Shown here: piece after piece, positions 1-7,248 of the stretch
Position numbering within the stretch: position 1 is the first letter of the stretch
Layout: every line of letters begins with the position of its first letter
Source: RGIG8775 sp045128735
GTDB taxonomy: Bacteria > Bacillota > Clostridia > Oscillospirales > CAG-272
DNA: 64,000 bases
Reading direction: 5' to 3'
Assembly (NCBI GenBank): GCA_045128735.1
Contig: JBGVRT010000005.1
Coordinates: 1-64,000, forward strand
Made by a program: the position numbers and the translations under genes
The notes under the pieces: generated by a model
The model's input: the letters and a program-made list of their open reading frames with translations, nothing else
What the model was told of the DNA's origin: nothing
Databases searched by the model: none

Positions 1-637
1 ACAATTTTCATTCTTTGGATAATGAAACCTTACAAAATATTGTTTTGTCTATTAACTTGAGACCTAAAAAATGCTTGGGGTGGCTTTCACCTTTTGAAGC
101 ATTTTTGGGTGTTGCACTTGCTTGACAATCTGCCGGGGACCGCGGAACGCGGTGGAGGGATTTACGACAGATAAAACCAATAAATATGTTTATTGATGGG
201 GATTTCAAATTATTGAATCCCCCCACCACTATCGTGGTCCGCCCCCCCTTTGACAAGGGGGGCAAAGGAACGGGGTGCGGTGCGAACATACCGCTAAACA
301 ATAATTTATCGGCTACATTGTTTCTTTTCGTAAGAAAAGGAGCTGACTCTCAATGAATCAGCCCCTGCACGTGATATTGTTTTCAAGGTCGCGGGTTCAG
401 CGTTGCGAATTTGGCTTCGCTAAATGTTATAAGCTTGCTACGCAAAACTTACTCCCACTCTATTTTAAGACTCGTTCTTTAAATAGTAAACTGTTGTTTT
501 CATTTGGATTACATCAGATATTCTTCATATCTTAGGCGTTTTTTGTTAAATGAAAAACTGCTGTGTACTTTTTGTGTACTTCAAAATCAGGTATTTCTCA
601 TATCTCAAACAGAGAAAATACCGGAAAGGAGGGCGAC
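1..637. other. gene-poor left edge
   Basis: I see no convincing gene here. Open frames on both strands lack ribosome binding sites and recognisable domains. The minus-strand frame across 8-301 reads like the translated intergenic repeats rich in PPLSKGG that recur in Clostridial genomes. A C-run/G-run hairpin lies near 240-262 (CCCCCC, short loop, GGGGGG). A TYC-arm-like string, GGTCGCGGGTTCA, lies near 388-400 but has no tRNA around it. This stretch may be flanking DNA outside the mobile element. Confidence 0.5.
562..581. repeat. two direct repeats, possible Int/Xis arm sites
   Basis: TGTGTACTT occurs twice, 11 bp apart, about 60 bp upstream of the small HTH gene. Short direct repeats about one helical turn apart near an excisionase-like gene are typical of Int/Xis arm sites in mobile elements. 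That role is inferred from position only; no attachment core was found. Confidence 0.25.
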
Positions 638-835
638 ATGGACACAAAAGATTCGCAAGATATTATGTCAAAAAAATTTTTGAACGAAGCTGACATTCGC
701 GAACTGATGCAAGTTTCTCGTTCAACAGCTTATCGAATTATGAAAAAGCTGAATGACGAGTTGAATCAGAAAGGAAAAATCACCGTGGCTGGCAGAATAC
801 CTGCAAAATACTTTTTTGAACGGGTATATATGTAG
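638..835 (+). CDS. excisionase-like HTH protein
   Basis: A 65-residue basic protein. A helix-turn-helix covers roughly residues 13-40 (NEADIRELMQVSRSTAYRIM) and is followed by a short KGKITVAGRIP wing, the usual layout of small excisionase/MerR-like DNA-binding proteins at the ends of Firmicute mobile elements. The ATG was chosen because AAAGGAGGG lies 6-7 bases upstream; an open frame extends further upstream without a ribosome site. Its likely role is DNA binding at the element end or repression. A strong promoter in the downstream gap points back across this gene, so antisense control is possible. It could equally be an ordinary small repressor. No integrase is adjacent. Confidence 0.7.
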   Translation: MDTKDSQDIMSKKFLNEADIRELMQVSRSTAYRIMKKLNDELNQKGKITVAGRIPAKYFFERVYM

Positions 836-868
836 AGTGCCTTTCAAATACTCAAAACATTACGTTTA

Positions 869-897
869 ATTATATCACACTTTTTCAAAAAATTCAA
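869..897 (-). promoter_or_regulatory. leftward promoter, antisense to the HTH gene
   Basis: On the minus strand TTGAAT (897-892) and TATAAT (874-869) are separated by exactly 17 bases, with TG one base before the -10 (extended -10). It would transcribe leftward across the excisionase-like gene as antisense RNA. I found no minus-strand gene for it to serve. Confidence 0.5.
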
Positions 898-920
898 CTA
901 CTTTACAAAAAAATTCCTGT

Positions 921-957
921 GGTGCAGAATTTCATTTCGAAGTTCTGCACCTTTTTT
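921..957 (+). terminator. terminator-like hairpin in leader
   Basis: GGTGCAGAA (921-929) pairs with TTCTGCACC (943-951), followed by six T. It sits only 10 bases before the ribosome site of the next gene, so transcripts from upstream must pass it. Confidence 0.7.
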
Positions 958-973
958 ATTTGGAGGAAAAGCA

Positions 974-2065
974 ATGTCAGAATACCAATTAGAAATAAAG
1001 CAAATTGTGGACTATCCGCGCTGCCGAATTTATAGGCAGTTCGTTCAGTCCCTAATAGCAGATAGAAATATCCGTACAAACGGTGGTTCGGGTCTTTTCT
1101 TTTACACCGTGTTGTCGAGCTATGCTAATTTCCGCACATCGTATAAACGGATCGGCGGCATAAACTACACAGTCTACCCCGGTGAGTGGCTCTGTGAACT
1201 AAAAGAGCTGACCGAGTGGTTTCACTTTCGCTTTGGGAGACAAGCCATTTCAGTATTGAACGACTTACAGGGGCGCCATCTTATTACTTACGAGCTTATT
1301 GGAAACGGTAGGCTTATTAAATATAAAATTGTAGGATGGCATAAACACAACCGCGTACTTGAATATAATGCTCCCTGCCAAAAGGATACGGGATTTTTCT
1401 TTCTCCCTATCTGTATAGCAAATGAAATTATAGGAACAAGGCGGCCGTCAGAAATGGATATTCTTTTGGACCTATGGTTGAACACCGTATATAACGATGA
1501 GCAAGTACAGGGATCAGACGTGGCTCCCGTTGTATATATAAGAAACGGAAGCGGAAATCCTCTCATAAGCTATGCGGAGCTTGCTCAGAGATACAACATC
1601 TCGAAGGCAACCATAGGTCGTTATCTTAAAAAGTTTGAGGAGCTTGAATTGATTTCAATCAGTTCATTCCCCGGCACTCACGGAACGGTGATTTCTTTAC
1701 GTAATTACCTTTCCACTATGTTTCAAATATCCGACGTTATGCTTGATAAGGAGGAGATTGCAATGGCGTTACACATAACTATCAATTTGCCCGAAAGCGT
1801 TGCAAACGACGCATCTACCGTTTCAGAATTACGCAAGGAAGTGATCATGCAGAAAGTCGAGAAAATCCTTATGTCACAAGGGTTTTCGTGCTTTGACTGC
1901 TCGAATTTCCGATATAAGTTATTAGAGTTATCCGATTGCCAAGGAACGGTATTAACGGAGAGATCTGATACACATAAGAGACGGTTGAGATACAGTCTGA
2001 AATTACTCTGCGGTGAGCAGAAAGAAATAGCGCAATTTGAACTTATACTTACACCTGCCAATTGA
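974..2065 (+). CDS. HTH/winged-helix protein, possible replication or transfer regulator
   Basis: A 363-residue soluble protein of unknown function. Residues about 199-235 form a clear helix-turn-helix (SYAELAQRYNISKATIGRYL) with a following wing. The N-terminal 130 residues are aromatic and basic (YPRCRIYRQFVQSLI; GRLIKYKIVGWHKHNR), reminiscent of the tandem winged helices of plasmid replication initiators, though I cannot assign a Rep family. The C-terminal third, after residue about 255, looks like a separate small domain. The start has GGAGG six bases upstream. The stop is 14 bases before the next gene and a terminator-like hairpin precedes the ribosome site. Function is inferred only from the HTH and its place at the front of the element. 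Confidence 0.55.
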   Translation: MSEYQLEIKQIVDYPRCRIYRQFVQSLIADRNIRTNGGSGLFFYTVLSSYANFRTSYKRIGGINYTVYPGEWLCELKELTEWFHFRFGRQAISVLNDLQGRHLITYELIGNGRLIKYKIVGWHKHNRVLEYNAPCQKDTGFFFLPICIANEIIGTRRPSEMDILLDLWLNTVYNDEQVQGSDVAPVVYIRNGSGNPLISYAELAQRYNISKATIGRYLKKFEELELISISSFPGTHGTVISLRNYLSTMFQISDVMLDKEEIAMALHITINLPESVANDASTVSELRKEVIMQKVEKILMSQGFSCFDCSNFRYKLLELSDCQGTVLTERSDTHKRRLRYSLKLLCGEQKEIAQFELILTPAN

Positions 2066-2079
2066 AAGGAGATCAAAAA

Positions 2080-2604
2080 ATGAAAACGAAAAAAGAACTT
2101 GACGTATCCGAAAACCCGTTGTACCACGACACCTGGACATTGCTCCGTAAATACCGTGATGTCGTATGGAGTCTTGAATTGTCTGTCCAAAGAGTTCGCA
2201 GACAGTTTCAAGTGGAATATGGAAGCAGCATTGAAGATTTTTTGGAGTCCATATATATTGCCGGTGTGGATTTCAATGACACGGGCATCGAAGAACAGGC
2301 AAAGTGCATCGAGCGAAGCCACAAGATGCTGAAGCTCGTAGATGCTTCTGTCAATCTTCTTCGTGAAAAGCACAAAAACGGCGAGGATTACTATTGGATC
2401 CTATTTTACAGCTTTCTCTCTCCCCAACAGAGCAAGACGGCTGAGGCAATCGTCGAACTCCTTCAACCGCACATTCCCGAGATCAGCTATCGGACCTACT
2501 ATCGCAAACGCAAGGAAGCCATTGATGCTCTTTCATCGGTCCTGTGGGGCTACACTTCCAAGGATAGCTTGGCAATTTTAGAGCAATTTTATCCAAAAAA
2601 ATGA
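2080..2604 (+). CDS. sigma-factor-like / phage-type transcription regulator
   Basis: A 174-residue, mainly helical protein. The C-terminal HTH (residues about 133-160, EISYRTYYRKRKEAIDAL) resembles region 4 of sigma-70-like proteins and the ArpU/RinA regulators of Firmicute prophages and ICEs. The ATG is 8 bases from AAAGGAG, which overlaps the end of the preceding gene, so the two are probably co-transcribed. The strong promoter for the conjugation block begins about 50 bases after the stop; this protein is a candidate activator of that promoter. That link rests on position only. Confidence 0.5.
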   Translation: MKTKKELDVSENPLYHDTWTLLRKYRDVVWSLELSVQRVRRQFQVEYGSSIEDFLESIYIAGVDFNDTGIEEQAKCIERSHKMLKLVDASVNLLREKHKNGEDYYWILFYSFLSPQQSKTAEAIVELLQPHIPEISYRTYYRKRKEAIDALSSVLWGYTSKDSLAILEQFYPKK

Positions 2605-2654
2605 CGTCGCACGAAATTGGCAAAGAATCGCACTGTATTGTCACAGTTTTGCTA

Positions 2655-2683
2655 TTGCAACGTAAAAGCGGATGTGGTATAAT
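2655..2683 (+). promoter_or_regulatory. promoter of the conjugation/pilus block
   Basis: TTGCAA (2655-2660) and TATAAT (2678-2683) are separated by exactly 17 bases, and GTGG precedes the -10. It is the only clear promoter before about 25 kb of co-directional transfer and pilus genes. Confidence 0.75.
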
Positions 2684-2724
2684 TAGTATGCTCAAAACTA
2701 TATCAAGCGCCACTTGGCGACACG

Positions 2725-2753
2725 AACACCATTTTGTCCGATGGTGTTTTTTT
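2725..2753 (+). terminator. leader terminator/attenuator
   Basis: AACACCAT (2725-2732) and ATGGTGTT (2741-2748) form an 8-bp stem followed by a T run. It lies about 35 bases past the expected transcription start and 40 bases before the first transfer gene. A small second stem, CGCCA/TGGCG, sits just upstream at 2709-2720. Together they look like an attenuator for the whole operon. Confidence 0.65.
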
Positions 2754-2793
2754 GTTGCTCAAAATCAAGAAATTCAAACAAGGAGGTATTTAT

Positions 2794-3180
2794 TTGAAAA
2801 AGGAAATCACACCACAGACTCCCGAAAAGCCAAGGCTGCATATTGAATGGGGAAAATTTCTTTATATGGGCTTTCTGTGTGCTATTATGCTGGTAGCGAT
2901 GAGCGTACCCGCATTTGCAGCGACACCGACTATTTGGGAAAAAGCTACTGAAATTATGAAGGATGTATATAATCAAGTCCTTCTTATTTCAACGATTGCT
3001 GCGGTTGTAACCGCTGCTGTGGCCCTGCTTTTAATGAACTTTTCTAAAAGCGGAAAAACAGTAGATGAGTCAAGAGCGTGGCTCAAACGTATCATCATTA
3101 CTTGGGCAATCTTGAACAGCCTTGGCTTTATTATGGCATACGTTACACCCTTCTTCTCGGACGGTAAGTGGAACGGATAG
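2794..3180 (+). CDS. VirB2/TrbC-like small membrane protein
   Basis: A 128-residue protein starting at TTG, 6 bases after AAGGAGG; an upstream ATG in frame lies inside the leader hairpin and is unlikely. Residues about 22-42 are a signal-peptide-like helix ending VPAFAA, followed by two further hydrophobic segments (about 62-82 and 98-117). This matches the VirB2/TrbC-type layout of conjugative pilin-like subunits, which are also first in Gram-positive transfer operons. The two following genes encode VirB6/TrbL-like channel proteins. It could instead be a DUF3852-type ICE protein; no motif decides. Confidence 0.6.
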   Translation: MKKEITPQTPEKPRLHIEWGKFLYMGFLCAIMLVAMSVPAFAATPTIWEKATEIMKDVYNQVLLISTIAAVVTAAVALLLMNFSKSGKTVDESRAWLKRIIITWAILNSLGFIMAYVTPFFSDGKWNG

Positions 3181-3212
3181 CCGTTTTCTAAAAGCAGAAA
3201 GGATGTGATGAT

Positions 3213-3923
3213 ATCGGTATATTAGACGGTATTGTTGAATGGGTAGCCGAACAAGTCATGCACGGACTGGATCTAATCAGTTCATCGGTTTTGGGCGCGC
3301 TTGGCTGTAATATGGACACCTTTTTGCGATACTTTCCCGCTGCCGACACTATGTATAAGGTGTTCGTTGCTCTTGCAATCGGACTTATCCTTTTGAATTG
3401 GGTTTGGCAGTTGTTCAAAAACTTTGGATTGGGTATAGGCATTGAAGCAGAAGACCCCGTGAAGCTCAGTATTCGCTCTATTCTCTTCATTCTCCTTGCC
3501 TATTATGCACGGGATATTGTAAACATAGTTCTTGACATTGGCGGAACCCCTTATCATTGGATATTAAACTCCGAGTTACCTCCGCTGAATTTTGCAAACT
3601 TTAATTCAGTATTCCTTACCATTTTGGGTGTTTGTGCAAGCGGTGCCGTGTCCATCATAGCCCTCATACTTGTACTTATCCTTGCATGGAACTATATCAA
3701 GCTCCTTTTTGAAGCGGCTGAAAGATACGTTCTGCTGGGTGTATTGGTCTTTACTGCTCCCGTCGCTTTCTCGATGGGCGCATCTCAAACAACAAGCAAC
3801 ATTTTCAAAAGTTGGTGCCGAATGTTTGGCGGTCAGATCTTCCTTCTTTTGATGAATGCTTGGTGCTTAAGACTCTTTACATCAATGGTAGGTGCCTTCC
3901 TCTCCAATCCCTTATCGCTGTAA
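3213..3923 (+). CDS. VirB6/TrbL-like conjugation channel protein
   Basis: A 236-residue polytopic membrane protein with at least five hydrophobic helices and the motifs RYFPAAD, FEAAERYVLLGVLVFTAP and MFGGQIFLLLMNAW that I associate with the TrbL-like protein of Clostridial ICEs. It should form the inner-membrane channel of the type IV secretion system with VirB4. The coordinates start at an ATC codon: related proteins begin M-GILDGIVEW, AAAGGA lies 9 bases upstream of the ATC, and there is no ATG, GTG or TTG in frame until ATG at 3258, which is 15 codons inside the conserved start. A caller would report 3258-3923. The family call is firm; the non-AUG start is inference. Confidence 0.8.
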   Translation: MGILDGIVEWVAEQVMHGLDLISSSVLGALGCNMDTFLRYFPAADTMYKVFVALAIGLILLNWVWQLFKNFGLGIGIEAEDPVKLSIRSILFILLAYYARDIVNIVLDIGGTPYHWILNSELPPLNFANFNSVFLTILGVCASGAVSIIALILVLILAWNYIKLLFEAAERYVLLGVLVFTAPVAFSMGASQTTSNIFKSWCRMFGGQIFLLLMNAWCLRLFTSMVGAFLSNPLSL

Positions 3924-3933
3924 AGGAGGCAGT

Positions 3934-4848
3934 ATGAAAAAAAGAAATAAAATACTATTTGTGATAGCCGTCACGCTGATTATGGTCTCCATTTGCAGTG
4001 TGTCGGCTTTTGCTTTGACCGAGGAAGAGGTCGAAGCGGCAGTTAACGCTCAAGGCAGAGATGCCGTTACGGGAAATATTTTTGTTTGGTTTCTTTGTGC
4101 TATTGCCTTCTTAAAGGTAAGCCAGAAGATAGACAGCTTTCTCGCGGGACTCGGCATCAACGTAGGACACACGGGCGGTTCAATGATGGCAGAAGCTCTC
4201 ATTGCTACAAGAGGTGCTTTTATGGCAAAGCAGTTTGCAGGCAGAGCCGGTGGCACAGGAGGAAAAGGCGCGTCCTCCGGTGGCGGTGGTGGCTTTATGA
4301 AAGGCGGTCTTGCAGGTGTTGTCAGCCGTAACTTTTCTAACAATGCCGTTAAGAAGGCTACGGGCAACGGTGGGGGCGGTCTTGGCGGAAAAGCCTTTAC
4401 TTCCTCGGTCAGCAAAGGCGGCAGCTTTGCCAATAGCGTTATCGGTCGAGTAGCAACAGGAAACATTTCCTCAATGGGAACGATTTCGGGAGCAGGTTCA
4501 AGTGAGGCTTTAATGTCCTATCTTGGATATACGGCTCTCGGTGAGGACGCAGAGGACGTTCCTACCTACTCTAATGTAGAAATCGGAGGAGGCAGAATTA
4601 TGGCGACCGAAACATCTGCCGACAATCCCGGTGGAATTGATGTGGGTATGTATAATACCGAGCAATATATGGCTCCTTCCGGCGAGCATACAACGATTAC
4701 GGCTGCCGATGGAACAAGCTGGTATAAGCAATACGCTCAGGATTCCGTAGAAAGAACTCCGTACAAAGCTCCCAACGGTGCCATTGGCTATCACGAAAAC
4801 ATTGTGAAGAAACTGCCTGATCCTCCTCGAAGAAAGGATAAGGTCTGA
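3934..4848 (+). CDS. second TrbL-type conjugation protein, glycine-rich
   Basis: A 304-residue protein with a signal peptide (residues 1-22, ending VSAFA), one further membrane helix (about 49-66), then a glycine/alanine-rich stretch (about 95-180, GGGGGFMKGG and similar) and a soluble tail ending in PPRRKDK. This fits the second half of a split TrbL/VirB6 protein; the adjacent upstream gene supplies the polytopic half. AAAGGAGG lies five bases from the ATG. It overlaps the next gene by 3 bases (TGATG arrangement), so the two are translationally coupled. No catalytic residue is expected. I know this gene pair from Clostridial ICEs but no experimental function. Confidence 0.7.
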   Translation: MKKRNKILFVIAVTLIMVSICSVSAFALTEEEVEAAVNAQGRDAVTGNIFVWFLCAIAFLKVSQKIDSFLAGLGINVGHTGGSMMAEALIATRGAFMAKQFAGRAGGTGGKGASSGGGGGFMKGGLAGVVSRNFSNNAVKKATGNGGGGLGGKAFTSSVSKGGSFANSVIGRVATGNISSMGTISGAGSSEALMSYLGYTALGEDAEDVPTYSNVEIGGGRIMATETSADNPGGIDVGMYNTEQYMAPSGEHTTITAADGTSWYKQYAQDSVERTPYKAPNGAIGYHENIVKKLPDPPRRKDKV

Positions 4849-5678
4849 TGGCAGAAAACAATAATCCCGCTTCTGAACCTCTCCAAAAAAGTGCTCAGGC
4901 GGCAAGTGCAGTACGAGGAGCTGTTAAAACAGGAAAAGCCATAGCCGCAGCCGCAAAGGGTGCATCTGCGGGTGGCTTATATGGTGCGATTGCCGCATTT
5001 GCGTGGGAAAACAGAGGGTTGATCCTCAAGATCATCATAGCGGCAACCGCTGTACTACTAATCCCCGTAATTATTATTTGTATGTTACCATCTGTCATTT
5101 GGGGTGGCATTAAGGACGCATTTTCACCAAACAACCCTGACGTCCCTATTCTCAATGACAGCACAGTAATTACAACCAATTTAAGTGATATATCCGCATC
5201 CATCGGAACGATCATGTCCGAGGCGATGTCAGATATACTCACTCAAATAGATTTAGACTTTGGAAACTCAAGCGCAACTCATATGGAGATTGTAAACCCC
5301 TACGATAGTACAACGAATTACAGCACTGCATCTTTTGTATCTCAATACTCCGCATCTAAAAATACCGACTATCAATCGGTATCCATTCCGGATATGGAGC
5401 GTGTCCTGCGTGAAAACAAAGACAAGCTCTATTCCTATACAAAGGTCTTTGAGAACAGAACAAGAACTGTTGAAACCGTTTACGTGGATGAAGAAACCGG
5501 TGAGGAATATGTCATAGAAACCGAGGTCACGGAAACGTGGGCAGTTTATACCATTTCATACAATGGCGAGGAATACTTTGCAGATCATGTATTCGGTCTT
5601 TCGGAGGAACAAAAAAGGCTGGCTGAGGACTACACAAGCAATCTGAATCTATTTTTGAGTGATGATACATTCAACTGA
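4848..5678 (+). CDS. VirB8/VirB1-position membrane protein, probably lacking its hydrolase domain
   Basis: A 276-residue protein: an alanine-rich cytoplasmic N-terminus, one membrane helix (about 60-85, IIIAATAVLLIPVIIICML), and an extracellular segment with TRTVETVYVDEETGEEYVIE. It sits where Gram-positive elements encode the wall-hydrolase or bitopic scaffold of the mating channel. In relatives I recall, the region after YTSNLNLFL continues into a cysteine-peptidase (C39/NlpC-like) domain; here the protein stops five residues later. The very next bases hold an excellent ribosome site with only a five-codon frame behind it, which looks like a deletion scar. The truncation rests on memory of the family and should be checked by alignment. 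Confidence 0.55.
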   Translation: MAENNNPASEPLQKSAQAASAVRGAVKTGKAIAAAAKGASAGGLYGAIAAFAWENRGLILKIIIAATAVLLIPVIIICMLPSVIWGGIKDAFSPNNPDVPILNDSTVITTNLSDISASIGTIMSEAMSDILTQIDLDFGNSSATHMEIVNPYDSTTNYSTASFVSQYSASKNTDYQSVSIPDMERVLRENKDKLYSYTKVFENRTRTVETVYVDEETGEEYVIETEVTETWAVYTISYNGEEYFADHVFGLSEEQKRLAEDYTSNLNLFLSDDTFN

Positions 5679-5683
5679 TTTTC

Positions 5684-5716
5684 AAGGAGGTGGTGATATA
5701 TATGATTCGGCTATAA
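5684..5716 (+). other. orphan ribosome binding site with five-codon frame
   Basis: AAGGAGGTGGTGAT (from 5684) is almost a perfect anti-16S match and is followed by ATG ATT CGG CTA TAA. Nothing longer can be read from it. It may be a leftover of a deleted gene, a leader peptide, or a ribosome stand-by site for the pilin genes. Confidence 0.5.
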
Positions 5717-5750
5717 TGCTCTCACAAGTCTTACGAACAGGAGGTAAAAT

Positions 5751-5990
5751 GTGAAACGGTTATTCAAAAAAGCAATCGATGTTTTGGATAACAAACGTGG
5801 AGACGGCTATATTGACGTAGCGGTAAAAATGATAATTGCCGTTGTCATCGGAGCATTACTGCTTGGCGGTCTCTATTATTTGTTCAACAACATCGTCCTG
5901 CCGGGACTTGCAGAGCGAATTCAAGATATGTTCGGCTCTCCCGGTGGAAGCGGAAATGATGGCGGTGGCGGCGGCATCATTCTTCTTTAA
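5751..5990 (+). CDS. small pilin-like protein, copy 1 (DUF6133-type)
   Basis: A 79-residue protein starting at GTG after AGGAGG. A basic head (KRLFKKAIDVLDNKRGDG) is followed by one hydrophobic helix (YIDVAVKMIIAVVIGALLLGGLYYLF, in part) and a glycine-rich tail. This resembles Flp/Tad prepilins: short basic leader, glycine before the helix, and a prepilin peptidase encoded three genes downstream. It is the first and most divergent of three tandem copies and would be processed after the glycine near residue 18. Its tail (SPGGSGNDGGGGG) is unlike those of the other two. Pilin identity is inferred from topology and neighbours. Confidence 0.7.
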   Translation: MKRLFKKAIDVLDNKRGDGYIDVAVKMIIAVVIGALLLGGLYYLFNNIVLPGLAERIQDMFGSPGGSGNDGGGGGIILL

Positions 5991-6036
5991 CAAGCACGCT
6001 AAATAAAAATCAAAGAAAGATATGAGGTAAACTTTT

Positions 6037-6279
6037 ATGAAAAAGCTTTTCAAAAACATTCAGAACAAGGCAAACGCTCTCGCAATCAAGGCAAAGTGTG
6101 CTCTTGATAACGCAAAGGCAGAGGGTTACATCGACACAGGTGTAAAAATCATCATCGGCGTCGTAGTCGGCGCAGTCATTCTTGCAGGACTCTACGCCCT
6201 CTTTAGTGGTGTGATCCTCCCCACTCTCGAAGGCAGAATCGACGGAATGTTCGATTATGCAGGCACTCCTTCAACCTAA
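6037..6279 (+). CDS. small pilin-like protein, copy 2 (DUF6133-type)
   Basis: An 80-residue protein with head MKKLFKNIQNKANALAIKAK, then GYIDTGVKIIIGVVVG and an LAGLYALF helix end, then a short polar tail with ILPTLEGRIDGMF. It is about 75-80% identical by eye to the third copy, so the two arose by recent tandem duplication. Its likely role is the major subunit of the Tad-type pilus. The ribosome site is weak (ATGAGG, 9-10 bases upstream). Confidence 0.7.
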   Translation: MKKLFKNIQNKANALAIKAKCALDNAKAEGYIDTGVKIIIGVVVGAVILAGLYALFSGVILPTLEGRIDGMFDYAGTPST

Positions 6280-6338
6280 TATCAGGTTAATAAGCAAAAC
6301 ACAAAACAAAATATAATTTTTGAAAGGAATAACATATT

Positions 6339-6569
6339 ATGAAAAAATTTTTTAAGAAACTTCAGGACAAGGCAAATTCTCTCGCAATCAAGGCAAAGTG
6401 TGCTGTGGAAAGCACCAAGGGCGAAGGTTACATCGATACAGGTGTAAAAATTATCATCGGCGTGGTAGTCGGTGCGGTTATCCTCGCAGGACTGTACGCC
6501 CTCTTTGATAACGTCATCCTCCCTCGTCTCAACACCGAGATCACGAATATGTTCAACTACACTGCTTAA
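6339..6569 (+). CDS. small pilin-like protein, copy 3 (DUF6133-type)
   Basis: A 76-residue near-twin of the preceding pilin (shared cores NSLAIKAKCA, EGYIDTGVKIIIGVVVG, AGLYALFDNVILP). AAAGG lies upstream of the ATG. Its last codons form the 5' arm of an intrinsic terminator, so the pilin transcripts should be far more abundant than the assembly genes that follow, as expected for major structural subunits. Confidence 0.7.
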   Translation: MKKFFKKLQDKANSLAIKAKCAVESTKGEGYIDTGVKIIIGVVVGAVILAGLYALFDNVILPRLNTEITNMFNYTA

Positions 6570-6616
6570 GTTCTTAGGCGGTGTTTTTTGTTGGGGGGCG
6601 GGTCCGCTCGCCCCCC
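6559..6616 (+). terminator. terminator between pilins and assembly genes
   Basis: ACACTGC (6559-6565) pairs with GCGGTGT (6578-6584), followed by six T. A second, very GC-rich hairpin follows immediately (GGGGGGCG 6593-6600 with CGCCCCCC 6609-6616). The ribosome site of the peptidase gene begins about 11 bases later and there is no promoter between, so downstream expression depends on read-through. Confidence 0.7.
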
Positions 6617-6639
6617 GTTTCAAATAAAAGGAGGAAAAA

Positions 6640-7233
6640 GTGGAAATACTATTTCAATTTTTAACCCTTTTCGGTCTGCTTCTCGCGGTGTGCGGAATAA
6701 CGTGTATTCTTAACTACTATATGAGAAAACGAGGATTCTCCGTCAATGCTCTTGCGAATCATCTTATCGTTGTTCTCGTTACCGTTGCGCTTTATGTGTT
6801 TGGCGGACTAAGTATTTGGACCGCAAAGGGTGTGATTTTGTTGCTTGTCTTACTGTATGCGTCCGTACAGGACATTTCCACCCACGAAGCTGACGACTCA
6901 CTTTGGGTAATGCTTCTGATACTCGCCCTTGTAGGTTTTGGCGATGTTGGTATTTGGTCAATGGTGATGGGCGGTCTGCTCGTCTTTATTCCGCAGATGG
7001 CAATCGCCATGTTTACGAACGGCAACGGAATTGGCGGTGCCGATATCAAGATCTCTACTGCGGCGGCTGTCTTGCTTGGTTTATTCGGCGGGGTTCTCGG
7101 ATACGTGATAGGTCTTACTTTTGCCGTGATATTTAACCTTATTTACAATAAAGTCAAAAAACAAGCCTCAAATAAGGCGTTTGCCTTGCTTCCTTTCATT
7201 TCGGCAGGTCTTATGGTAGGTTATTTCATTTAA
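6640..7233 (+). CDS. prepilin peptidase (A24 family), TadV/CpaA-like
   Basis: A 197-residue polytopic protein starting at GTG after AAAGGAGG. Both aspartate motifs of type IV prepilin peptidases are present: VQDISTHEADD near residue 80 and GIGGADIKIS near residue 131 (the GxGD-type site, here G-A-D). The short form without the N-methyltransferase domain is typical of Tad systems. It should cut the leaders of the three small pilins and perhaps the two TadE-like minor pilins encoded further downstream. It acts in the cytoplasmic membrane. Confidence 0.85.
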   Translation: MEILFQFLTLFGLLLAVCGITCILNYYMRKRGFSVNALANHLIVVLVTVALYVFGGLSIWTAKGVILLLVLLYASVQDISTHEADDSLWVMLLILALVGFGDVGIWSMVMGGLLVFIPQMAIAMFTNGNGIGGADIKISTAAAVLLGLFGGVLGYVIGLTFAVIFNLIYNKVKKQASNKAFALLPFISAGLMVGYFI

Positions 7234-7248
7234 CAGGAGGAAAACAAA

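Noticed and set aside
8..301. Minus-strand 97-residue open frame rich in P, S and G
   Set aside because: No ribosome site; the sequence resembles translated dispersed intergenic repeats seen in many Clostridial genomes.
385..420. tRNA TYC-arm-like string GGTCGCGGGTTCA
   Set aside because: The 3' half of the arm does not pair and no acceptor, D or anticodon stem is present; at best an att remnant.
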